DNA of 64,000 nucleotides from Clitoria ternatea (Eukaryota > Streptophyta > Magnoliopsida > Fabales > Fabaceae), in assembly GCA_037962975.1 (NCBI GenBank), contig CM075669.1, positions 118,808,501 to 118,872,500 on the forward strand, read 5' to 3'. The notes beneath the pieces are model-generated. The model was not told the origin of the DNA. It was given only the letters and a program-made list of their open reading frames with translations, and searched no databases. Below, in pieces: positions 1-9,464 of the stretch (the first letter of the stretch is position 1; each line of letters opens with the position of its first letter). A program made the position numbers and the translations under genes.

Positions 1-276
1 AGACTTGTGATACAGGGCACTTATGGGTGGAGTGAATCTTTTGAAGTACATTTTATGAAAGGAGGTAAATAGGTGTATAGGAAGAGCCTTGGCCGGCAAA
101 TCTAGATTTTTGTATAGCATATAGTGTTTATGTGTGCTGGTTTTGTTATCTAGATCTTAGTATGATGATTTTGATGGTCATGTAAGAAAATTGGATCTAG
201 GATGCATGGCCAATTTTCCTTTATGACCCATATGATGTATGGAGTTGAATGTATGATGCTAAACAATGGTGAATTT
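1..276 (+). mobile_element. Tekay-type long LTR, fragment upstream of nested copia insertion
   Basis: This stretch has no convincing ORF. It resembles, in reverse complement, the region around 17500-17720 of the 3.7 kb solo LTR at 16408-20120: both hold a CCTTGGCCGGCAA block, a GATGATTTTGATGGTCATGTA-like block and a nearby GGATCTAGGATG-like block in the same order. It continues after the inserted copia element at 8350. The LTR start lies outside the window. The plus orientation is inferred from its far end at 9374. Confidence 0.6.
272..276. repeat. Target-site duplication AATTT (left)
   Basis: AATTT precedes the TG of the left LTR and is repeated at 8345-8349 right after the CA-type end of the right LTR. 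This fixes the borders of the copia insertion. Confidence 0.95.
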
Positions 277-539
277 TGTATTTTTATGTTGATGTAGGTT
301 TTGATAATGACACAACAAATGAAGGATCAAGATCAAACATATATATTTATGGATGAATTAATTATGTTTGATGATGGAAAATTGATGAATTCTAAAGAAA
401 TGTTTCAAGGCATTTTAAGTGGCTTAAATCAAATGGAAAATGATCAACAAAGTGCCTAAGGATCAAAGGATTAGAGCCATGATTGAACAAATATCAAAAA
501 GAGTGAAACAAAGTGCCAAAATGCATGAATCAGGTAATT

Positions 540-875
540 GAATCAATTCACACAGCCATGCATAGCCATATGAATCGATTCATGCGTACAGAATGCTCCA
601 GGATGTGCAAAACAAATGGTTGAATCGATTCCCTCCTCCATTGAATCGATTCATGCGTTATAAAATGGCCAGGATCTACTTTTCAGGTGATTGAATCGAT
701 TCATCCTTGTTAAGAATCGATTCATGCGTGTTATTAATGACCAGGATGTGTTTTTTAATTGCTTGAATCGATTCACATCATAAAGAATCGATTCATACGC
801 CTGGCAGTGTCCAAAATTGCACAGATAAACACTAAATGAATAGATTCATTTAGAGAATGAATAGATTCATTCTAT
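540..875 (+). repeat. Tandem units with paired GAATCGATTC palindromes in U3
   Basis: Seven exact GAATCGATTC words, one GAATCAATTC and two GAATAGATTC variants lie in 335 bp. They come in pairs: about 20-22 bp between partners in the later units and 30 bp in the first. The pairs recur roughly every 71-75 bp; the anchor CCAGGAT recurs at 598, 669 and 741. The cluster ends about 220 bp before the TATA box, which is where an LTR enhancer would lie. The right LTR carries the same set, with the first word intact. Confidence 0.9.
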
Positions 876-1091
876 TTGAAATTGAAGCTGAACGCTGGAC
901 AACCTGGAATCACATATGGAAAGCACAAATCGCACTACGTAGACACAAGTCCAATAATTCATGGTTCACTACTTCAAAGAAATTAAAATCAATTGGACAT
1001 TCCATGTTGCACCATCTCACGCTGGAATTAAATATGCAAATGGGAACAAGCTGAAGATTTTTTAAATGCAAATATTATGCTCATTGAAGGC

Positions 1092-1099
1092 TATAAATA
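1092..1099 (+). promoter_or_regulatory. LTR TATA box
   Basis: TATAAATA, 815 bp from the LTR start, followed by a purine-rich GGAAGGAGAG and then a CT-rich leader. The same position in the right LTR is 7325-7332. Confidence 0.7.
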
Positions 1100-2114
1100 G
1101 GAAGGAGAGCTGCACACTTCAAACCGTCCCAAACCAGTGAAGCATTTCCATTGGTTTCCTCCTCCTCCTTCTCTTAACATTGCAATTCTCTCTTTGGTTA
1201 ATTATTTGGCATATTCCTCTTGATAGTTTATTTAAGAGTTAGAGAGAAAATATTTTGAGTGAGCTAAATTTGTATATCCTCTCTTTGAGAGTTATTATTT
1301 TTGAGAAGCATCAAATTGTAAATCTACTCTAGTGAGAGAGTTATCATTGTAATCACTAAAACACCAAAATTCCTTAGAGGTTTGGGTTGAGGGTTCAACC
1401 TTGTAATTGTGAGATTGAGAGATTGGGTGGGGTGCCCTTGTACTTGTGAGGATTGGGTTCTTGAGTGTGGGACACTAGGAAGCCGTGATTGCTCAAAGTT
1501 GTATCTCTAATCTCCAATAGTGGAAATCCTTCAAGTGGGTTGCTTGAAGGCGAGACGTACACCGGGGTGGTGGAACTCGTTATATCGGTTTGCAAATTCT
1601 CTCTTCCCTAAACTCATTTAATTTGTGCACTTAAATTGCTCACTTGATTCATTATATCATTCGTAATTAAATTGGACTAAGTGCATGCTATAAGTTGCAA
1701 ACTATATTGGTTAACATTATTGAAGTTAGATTAAATTAAATCCATGAATCAAATGTCTTAAACATTGTTGGATTTGATTATTGAGGAAGAAGAATATTGG
1801 TGTTAACAAATTAGTAAACTATCATGCTTAATTAATTTGAGTTGTTGAAATTATACTTATATTGATATTAATTATAGCATGCTAAGAACTTCAAGAATTG
1901 CCTAAGCTAATAACTTGCCTTATTTATCAAAATCAATTCTTGAATATTGTACTTTTAACTTAAAGTATTTTACTATGAAATGTGCTTCATAATTATCATA
2001 TCTTTTATCTTGCATCATTTGTGTACTACTAACCGTTTTGAAAGGGATTCCGCGCGAAAATTTGAAATACTCAATTCACCCCCCCTCTTGAGTATCGAGG
2101 CCTTGGCTAACAAT

Positions 2115-2126
2115 TGGTATCAGAGC
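2115..2126 (+). other. Primer binding site, tRNA-Met type
   Basis: TGGTATCAGAGC begins 3 bp after the LTR end. It is the usual plant copia/gypsy site complementary to the 3' end of initiator tRNA-Met. Confidence 0.9.
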
Positions 2127-2169
2127 TTGACTCTTGGAAGATCAAGCTTAACCGCTTCAAGAGATCAAG

Positions 2170-3321
2170 ATGGCCTCTACTTCTTATGATGCATTTCCAC
2201 AAGGTGAAATAATAAATAGACCACCAATCTTCAATGGTAAAGACTTTGTTATTTGGAAAGAAAGGTTGAAAATCTTTATCCAAGCCTATGACCTCAAGGT
2301 ATGGAATGCTATTCAATTTGGTCCTTTCATTCCAAAATACATTGTTGATAATATAGAATGCATGAAGCCCATGAACTTATGGACTAAGGAAGAAGAAAGA
2401 AAGGTACAATTTAATCTTAGAGCTAAAATTCTTATCACATTAGCATTAGAACCTAATGATGTTTCTAGAGTTATTACTTGTAATAATGCTAAAGAAATGT
2501 GGGAAACTCTTGAAACAATTTATGGAAATACTAATGATGATAAAGATGCAAGGATTAGTACTCTTTCTAGCAAAAATGAAGGACTCAAAATAAATTCGGA
2601 AGAAGAGCTCGATAAATCAAAAGAAGAATTTACCAACCTTTGCCTAATGACAAAGCACTCCAAAGATGACGAGGTAAGTTCTCTAATCGAATCTAGTGAT
2701 GATGAAAGTGAATTTGATAAAGATGAATTGCTAGAAGCTTTTGAAGAGTTGCATGAAAAATTTGTCTTGTTATCAAAGAAATATGCATGCTCAAAACAAA
2801 CCATTTTGAAGCTTGAAAATGAATTGCATAATGTGCACATTGAAAAGGAAACTCTTAGAATTCAAAATGATGAATTAGTAGCTTCTAATGCATCTCCTAG
2901 GACTTGTAATGGAAATGATGATTGTATGCTTATTGATAAATGTATGCTTCTTGAAAATGAGAATAAAGAATTAAAAGAAGCACTTAGTAAGCTTACAAGT
3001 AGTCAAGAGAATCTAAGTGCACCTCTTGAAGATCAAAGGCATACACTTGATAGAAGAAAAATAGATCATTACAAGAACCATTTTGCTTCCTACAAAGAAA
3101 AATCCAAATCCTCTCTAAGATGCACAAACCATGAAAGAAAAAGAAACTCTATGTCTAATTGTTGTATGAACCTTTATAATTCTAAAATGACTTACTCTTT
3201 GAATGCAACATGTTTTCATTGTGGAATATATGGTCATATATCTTCTAATTGCTTTATAAAGAAATCCCGTCAAAAGTGTACAAGAAAGGTATGGATTCCA
3301 AAAACAAATTTGAAATCCTAA
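2170..3321 (+). CDS. Copia-type gag polyprotein, internally shortened
   Basis: This intact 383-residue ORF encodes a capsid/nucleocapsid-like protein that would package element RNA in cytoplasmic particles. Residues 1-130 follow the UBN2/DUF4219 pattern of plant copia gag (FNGKDFVIWKERLKIFI near the start, then AKEMWETLETIYG). After about residue 125 the alignment-like pattern jumps straight to an acidic Glu/Asp/Ser-rich region, so the second half of the usual UBN2 domain looks deleted. A long Glu/Lys/Leu-rich segment at about 190-290 looks coiled-coil. A zinc knuckle CFHCGIYGHISSNC (CX2CX4HX4C) lies near residue 350. The ATG is 44 bp after the primer binding site. The frame stops soon after the knuckle and no pol follows. 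Confidence 0.85.
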   Translation: MASTSYDAFPQGEIINRPPIFNGKDFVIWKERLKIFIQAYDLKVWNAIQFGPFIPKYIVDNIECMKPMNLWTKEEERKVQFNLRAKILITLALEPNDVSRVITCNNAKEMWETLETIYGNTNDDKDARISTLSSKNEGLKINSEEELDKSKEEFTNLCLMTKHSKDDEVSSLIESSDDESEFDKDELLEAFEELHEKFVLLSKKYACSKQTILKLENELHNVHIEKETLRIQNDELVASNASPRTCNGNDDCMLIDKCMLLENENKELKEALSKLTSSQENLSAPLEDQRHTLDRRKIDHYKNHFASYKEKSKSSLRCTNHERKRNSMSNCCMNLYNSKMTYSLNATCFHCGIYGHISSNCFIKKSRQKCTRKVWIPKTNLKS

Positions 3322-6300
3322 ACTAACAACAAAGGACCCAACTCTTAAAGGGTACCATAAAACTTGACATTTTTGTAGGAACACTTTAAATCGACAATCT
3401 CTCATTGACGAATGGCCAAAAGAATCAAGATTCATGATCTTCACTCCAAAGAACAAAGGATGAAAAAGACAAGGACATAAATTTTGTATAACTCCAAGGT
3501 ACGATCGGATCCTTACTCTAATTAATTAAATATCATGTTGACTATATGTTTTGTATGCTTAATTATGTTGAACAATATATGAACTTGGTTGATATTTTAT
3601 TAAGAATTTTTAGAAATATCTAAATAATTCTATACTTGTTCATAATGAATTTTGATGTGTGAAAATCAAACTTTGATTTGATATATTTGAGTTTGAACAT
3701 GAAAGGTGTAAAGTTTTGAAATGAATAATTGAAATCTTAGGATCAATGATGTATATCCTTATGATTTTTGATGATTGGTGTATGATTGCTTAAATAACAT
3801 GTTTTAATTTCATGAAAAAAACTTGAGATTAAAGTTGTTTGCATCCATGTGTGTTAGGAAGGATTGAGACATGAAAATGTTGAAATAATAAATCTTGTTG
3901 CTTAGATTCAAAGTCCTAAATGATGCATAAACTCTTAATGATATATGATGTATGAATTCTTGAATGAAGCATGTATGAATCCTTGGTAACATATGAATGA
4001 TGCATGAACTTTTGATTGAATATGAATTCTTGATAATGTATTGTTTATTGAATAAGAAATATGTTGGTTAGCTAGTGGTATCTAAATAACAAACATCTTC
4101 CTTTAACAATGGTATCAATTGAATTAGTAAGAGGAAGAGATCATGAGGACATATTCTTGATTAGATACTTGCCACTATGTTTTGATGATAAATACATATG
4201 TTGTGTATAAGTGATATCCATGATTTGATAATTTATGCAAGTGGTATATTCCTTTCCTAACAAGCAAGTATCTTTTCATAACAAGTGGCATTGAACTTCA
4301 TATTAAGAAAATGTTATGACTAGTTGATTATGACAAACCTTAAAGTTGCTTTAAGTTAGGACTATGTTAAGCTTACATGTTTTACAAAGTTGACAATCTT
4401 AGGCAAAATATTTTCTATGCAATTATATGTTGGTTTTGATAATGTATGCTCTATGCCTAGACTTTAATTTCATGACTAGTAACATGTATATGACAATGCA
4501 TGATTTTGGTGACATGTAAATGATAATGTATGATATGTGATAATACTTGGTATATTAAAGGACAATGCATTATTATACATGACATGACCTTCCTTGATAC
4601 ACCATGCTTGAGTAAATTGGCATCTATCTTAAGTGACATATATGTTTGATGATGCATGATCTTGAATGTGAAAAGAAACTTGAATATATGCATCGTTGAG
4701 ATTGAAAAGAATGTTTGAACAACATTATGATGTATGCTTGAATGTCAACAATCTTGTGATAATATGCTTAAATGTTTATAATTGATATCAAGAGCTTATA
4801 TTGGCAAATCCATCTAGTGATATCATGCCTAGATACTAGTAACAAGCGGTATGGACAATGAATAAGTAATAAATGGTGTTGATCAAGAAAAGAATGCTTG
4901 ACATAAAAAGGGTCATAGATATATTGGCATGTGTTATAATATAAATGCATGAGTAAGCCAACAAGTTGTATTAATCATTCCACCATTGCTATGATACCTA
5001 CATTTGAGTGCATATTGTTGAAAATTCTTCTATGATTACCACTTTGATTGATGATTGACCAATGAATTTTATATACAATTGGTATCTAACTTTTGAGTGA
5101 TATCTATTCATATTGTTATTTCTATTGGTTGAATAAGTGGCATCTATTGAAAGAAGTTGATCATATGCTTAAGAATTACATCAATTAGCTTAACAATTGG
5201 TATTCAATTACAATTGGTATTCAATTACATGTGTTAATAACATTTGGTATTAGACTTGATCAAATTAGTGTAATTGGGTTCATAACAATTGGTATCAATA
5301 TATGTGAAAAGGGGAGAATATATCATGACATCTTAGTATCTATTAAATGACTAAGGAGGAGATATTATCTTGCATGATACATTATGATCTTCTAACAAAT
5401 TGGTATATCCTTCAACAATTAGTATCTATTAAATGCATGACATGTGTTCAATAATTGGTATCAAACTTCATCAAATTGATTTCACATGTTAATAAGTGGT
5501 ATATGTTTTTACAAGTGACATCAATTACAATAGTAAGGGGGAGCATACACATGAATGAATATCCATCATTTTACCTCTCTATGATTATGTTTATGGCATT
5601 TATGCTTACAATTTTATTCTCCTATATGCCTACTTGGAAAAATCCTTGTGTGTTTGATAATGCCAAAATTTGAAATGATAATGTGCTTACTTGAAATGAT
5701 ATGTATGCTTATTTGGAAAGAATCATGTGACGCTTACCATACATGAAAGTAATATAAATTACATGATTAAATATGAGTTAGTAATCAATTATATGCTTAC
5801 TTGATGAATGAATTATGTGAGTGATTATTGACTCTAAATGCATCAAATTGGTATATATCCTTGATCATGATATGAGCTTTGATTTGAAATCCTTTTCATG
5901 AAATATTTGCTCTAAATCTCTCTTATTCAAATATATGAGTTTATTGATGGCATAGAATATAATTAAGATGATGATCTTTTTGATGATGCCAAAGGGGGAG
6001 AGATTAGTGAAAGGATTAGTGAAAAGAATAAAATGCTATTTATGCCAAAAGGGAATAATTACTATGATTATTATTTTATCATATAAGGAAGTCTTTTTTG
6101 ATGATGTCAAAGGGGGAGAAAAATACATACTTTTAAAGGGGAGAGATATATATAAGAAAAGGGGAGTAGACATACACTATCTATATGGCATAATAATATC
6201 TTGTAAAAGGAGAGAGATTTCTAAAGTGTTGAGATGATGATTAAGAAGGAAAGAATATATATTAAGGGGGAGAGACCTTATTAAAGGGGAGAGAAGGAAA

Positions 6301-6495
6301 GAATATATATTAAGGGGGAGAGACCTTATTAAAGGGGAGAGACCTTTTATCCTTAATATTCTCTTCTTAACTTGTGCCTATGATTTCATCAACAATTGGT
6401 ATCAAATTGTATGTGATAGGGCAAGTCTTTCTTGAAATATATTTGAATTATTGTGATACCAACACCCCAAGAGACAAGCATTTGTTGTCATCATC
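3322..6495 (+). other. Non-coding 3' internal region with GGTATC and AGGGGGAGA echoes
   Basis: This 3.2 kb AT-rich region has only short, unconvincing ORFs. It holds many copies of an AATTGGTATC-like word (for example near 5083, 5196, 5215, 5285, 5453 and 6393) and of AAGGGGGAGA-like purine words (near 5537, 5992, 6111, 6137, 6265 and 6313). The first resembles the element's own primer binding site and the second its polypurine tract. The pol genes expected here are absent. Confidence 0.75.
6245..6340 (+). repeat. 48 bp tandem duplication with purine tracts
   Basis: Two copies, starting at 6245 and 6293, of a unit that begins GAAGGAAAGAATATATATTA and contains AAGGGGGAGAGACC and AAAGGGGAGAG. 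The copies look identical. Confidence 0.85.
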
Positions 6496-6509
6496 AAAAA
6501 GGGGGAGAA
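6496..6509 (+). other. Polypurine tract of the gag-only copia
   Basis: AAAAAGGGGGAGAA abuts the TG of the right LTR, the expected plus-strand priming site. Confidence 0.88.
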
Positions 6510-8344
6510 TGTATTTTTATGTTGATGTAGGTTTTGATAATGACACAACAAATGAAGGATCAAGATCAAACATATATATTTATGGATGAATTAATTATGT
6601 TTGATGATGGAAAATTGATGAATTCTAAAGAAATGTTTCAAGGCATTTTAAGTGGCTTAAATCAAATGGAAAATGATCAACAAAGTGCCTAAGGATCAAA
6701 GGATTAGAGCCATGATTGAACAAATATCAAAAAGAGTGAAACAAAGTGCCAAAATGCATGAATCAGGTAATTGAATCGATTCACACAGCCATGCATAGCC
6801 ATATGAATCGATTCATGCGTACAGAATGCTCCAGGATGTGCAAAACAAATGGTTGAATCGATTCCCTCCTCCATTGAATCGATTCATGCGTTATAAAATG
6901 GCCAGGATCTACTTTTCAGGTGATTGAATCGATTCATCCTTGTTAAGAATCGATTCATGCGTGTTATTAATGACCAGGATGTGTTTTTTAATTGCTTGAA
7001 TCGATTCACATCACAAAGAATCGATTCATACGCCTGGCAGTGTCCAAAATTGCACAGATAAACACTAAATGAATAGATTCATTTAGAGAATGAATAGATT
7101 CATTCTATTTGAAATTGAAGCTGAACGCTGGACAACCTGGAATCACATATGGAAAGCACAAATCGCACTACGTAGACACAAGTCCAATAATTCATGGTGC
7201 ACTACTTCAAAGAAATTAAAATCAATTGGACATTCCATGTTGCACCATCTCACGCTGGAATTAAATATGCAAATGGGAACAAGCTGAAGATTTTTTAAAT
7301 GCAAATATTATGCTCATTGAAGGCTATAAATAGGAAGGAGAGCTACACACTTCAAACCGTCCCAAACCAGTGAAGCATTTCCATTGGTTTCCTCCTCCTC
7401 CTTCTCTTAACATTGCAATTCTCTCTTTGGTTAATTATTTGGCATATTCCTCTTGATAGTTTATTTAAGAGTTAGAGAGAAAATATTTTGAGTGAGCTAA
7501 ATTTGTATATCCTCTCTTTGACAGTTATTATTTTTGAGAAGCATCAAATTGTAAATCTACTCTAGTGAGAGAGTTATCATTGTAATCACTAAAACACCAA
7601 AATTCCTTAGAGGTTTGGGTTGAGGGTTCAACCTTGTAATTGTGAGATTGAGAGATTGGGTGGGGTGCCCTTGTACTTGTGAGGATTGGGTTCTTGAGTG
7701 TGGGACACTAGGAAGCCGCGATTGCTCAAAGTTGTATCTCTAATCTCCAATAGTGGAAATCCTTCAAGTGGGTTGCTTGAAGGCGAGACGTACACCGGGG
7801 TGGTGGAACTCGTTATATCGGTTTGCAAATTCTCTCTTCCCTAAACTCATTTAATTTGTGCACTTAAATTGCTCACTTGATTCATTATATCATTCGTAAT
7901 TAAATTGGACTAAGTGCATGCTATAAGTTGCAAACTATATTGGTTAACATTATTGAAGTTAGATTAAATTAAATCCATGAATCAAATGTCTTAAACATTG
8001 TTGGATTTGATTATTGAGGAAGAAGAATATTGGTGTTAACAAATTAGTAAACTATCATGCTTAATTAATTTGAGTTGTTGAAATTATACTTATATTGATA
8101 TTAATTATAGCATGCTAAGAACTTCAAGAATTGCCTAAGCTAATAACTTGCCTTATTTATCAAAATCAATTCTTGAATATTGTACTTTTAACTTAAAGTA
8201 TTTTACTATGAAATGTGCTTCATAATTATCATATCTTTTATCTTGCATCATTTGTGTACTACTAACCGTTTTGAAAGGGATTCCGCGCGAAAATTTGAAA
8301 TACTCAATTCACCCCCCTCTTGAGTATCGAGGCCTTGGCTAACA
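6510..8344 (+). repeat. 3' LTR of the gag-only copia element
   Basis: This 1,835 bp copy matches 277-2112, with the same TG start and AACA end. The differences I see are single bases at about six sites plus one C in a C run. Its TATA box is at 7325-7332. It is followed directly by the AATTT duplication at 8345-8349. Confidence 0.95.
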
Positions 8345-8349
8345 AATTT

Positions 8350-9374
8350 TATTAATGAATGAAGGTTTATATAAAAATTTATGTTTTATCGAATATATGA
8401 GATGATAAGCTTGATTTTAATATGATTCTTGAGCTAGGATGGGATTCAAAGGATATTAATACTTGAGGCAAGTTGTAAATCTGTAATATGATGTGTATGT
8501 TATGGTGAATTTGATTAATTTGGGATGAGATGAATTTTGGCATGTGAGGTTGTATGATTTTCATGATTCTGTGTATGTTCTGCAGAACTCACTCAAGTTA
8601 GTGCCAATCTCGCTCAAGCGAGGTTCCCTTGAAACAGGGGTGTGGCCACTGGCCCAAATTCGCCCAAGCGAAATCTCTTAGAATTAGAGGTTTGGTTACT
8701 GGAGTTATTTCGCTCTGGCGGGTAAGGCCTCGCCCGAGCGAGCGTTGGATGAATAGCTACTGGACCATTTTCGCTTGAGTCGCTCAAGCGAGCGAGGATG
8801 GGATCAGTTACTGGAGTTATTTCGCTTAGGCGGGGAAGGCCTCACCCAAGCGAATGAGGGATAGTTAGATACTAGAGTAATCTCGCTCAAGCGAGAAGGG
8901 CTCGCTCAAGCGAGATGAGTACCTGATACGCATGGTGTTCCTCACTTAAGCTTGATCGTTGGCTCGCCCAGGCGTGGATTGTTGAACTCGCTCAAGTGAG
9001 TGGGGCATTCGCTTGAGTGAATGCCCCCTTATTCTCCAAACATGAATGCTTTAATTATTATGTTTTTCCCTTGAATTAAGGCTCCTTCTAGCATCATTAC
9101 ACAAATGTATTTAACTTAGTTTGATCTATTAATCTTCGAATCATTTATTCTCTTAAAATCAAATCATACAACATTAATTTGAGTTATTCTTTCCGCTGTT
9201 TTTAATTGAAAATTTCTCATTAATCATTTTTAACCCGCCTTCTCATATCTCCATATATAAGATAGGTTTTTCATAGATCCAGGGTGTTGATTAAAAGTTC
9301 ACCACTTTATTTCTTTGTTTAATAATACTTTATAAAACGTGAAAAATTTACCCCCTATTTTTAGGGCGTCTCAT
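8350..9374 (+). mobile_element. Tekay-type long LTR, 3' part (resumes after nested element)
   Basis: Read in plus orientation this ends GGGCGTCTCA at 9374. The last 350 bp match the reverse complement of 16408-16760, including the shared block TTTACCCCCTATTTT and the CACCACTTTAT block. The CGCTCAAGCGAG cluster lies about 355 bp from the end in both copies. So this is the 3' end of a plus-strand LTR of the same family as the minus-strand solo LTR nested downstream. No primer binding site follows, so it is a solo LTR, a 3' LTR or a truncated piece. Confidence 0.7.
8590..9025 (+). repeat. CGCTCAAGCGAG palindrome cluster in Tekay-type LTR
   Basis: About a dozen exact or one-to-two-base variants of the palindrome-like word CGCTCAAGCGAG lie in 435 bp, mostly as pairs. 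An ACTGGAGTTATTTCGCT-type anchor recurs at about 8699, 8812 and, diverged, 8871, with a related ACTGGACCATTTTCGCT at 8759. The units are about 50-65 bp and slightly irregular. Confidence 0.85.
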
Positions 9375-9464
9375 AGTTAGGGTGGTGGCTCGAGGACCCC
9401 AGCATCCCGTCAGGCTCAGACTCCCACCCCACAACAGGGCACCACTCCACCACCATGACAGGGC
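9375..9464 (+). pseudogene. Pro/Gln/Thr-rich coding-like remnant, left half
   Basis: Codons here read as a Gly-Ser then Pro/Thr/Gln-rich segment (…SRQAQTPTPQQGTTPPP) up to a TGA just before the Tekay insertion. The composition resumes at 23077 as PSPQQATPSPPQ-like repeats in the same sense once the element is removed. The family is not recognised; a low-complexity tail of a transposon or host protein is possible. It is too short to assign. Confidence 0.3.
9460..9464. repeat. Target-site duplication AGGGC (left)
   Basis: AGGGC before the TGTAACATCC start is repeated at 23077-23081 after the right LTR end TCACA. Confidence 0.93.

Larger units (their letters stand above)
277..2112 (+). repeat. 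5' LTR of the gag-only copia element
   Basis: It begins TGTATTTTTATG and ends GGCTAACA. It holds the palindrome cluster at 540-875, a TATA box at 1092-1099 and a pyrimidine-rich leader after it. It matches 6510-8344 along its whole length. Confidence 0.95.
277..8344 (+). mobile_element. Complete non-autonomous Ty1/copia LTR retrotransposon (gag only)
   Basis: The element is 8,068 bp, with two almost identical 1.84 kb LTRs, a 5 bp target duplication, a tRNA-Met type primer binding site at 2115 and a polypurine tract at 6496. The only long ORF is a copia-type gag with a zinc knuckle. No protease, integrase or reverse transcriptase reading frame is seen in the 3.2 kb between gag and the right LTR, so it should depend on enzymes from a related element. 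By eye the LTRs differ by about six substitutions and one base in a C run, so the insertion is recent. It lies inside an older Tekay-type LTR. Confidence 0.93.

Noticed and set aside
540..875. CRISPR-like array of palindromic repeats
   Set aside because: Plant LTR context, no uniform spacers or cas genes; the words lie in both LTRs of a retrotransposon.
857..1054. 65-residue plus-strand ORF (repeated at 7090-7287)
   Set aside because: It lies in the LTR before and across the promoter region, has no domain, and starts in the palindrome cluster.
5968..6237. 89-residue ORF in the gag-only copia
   Set aside because: Composition follows AGGGGGAGA repeats; no homology pattern.
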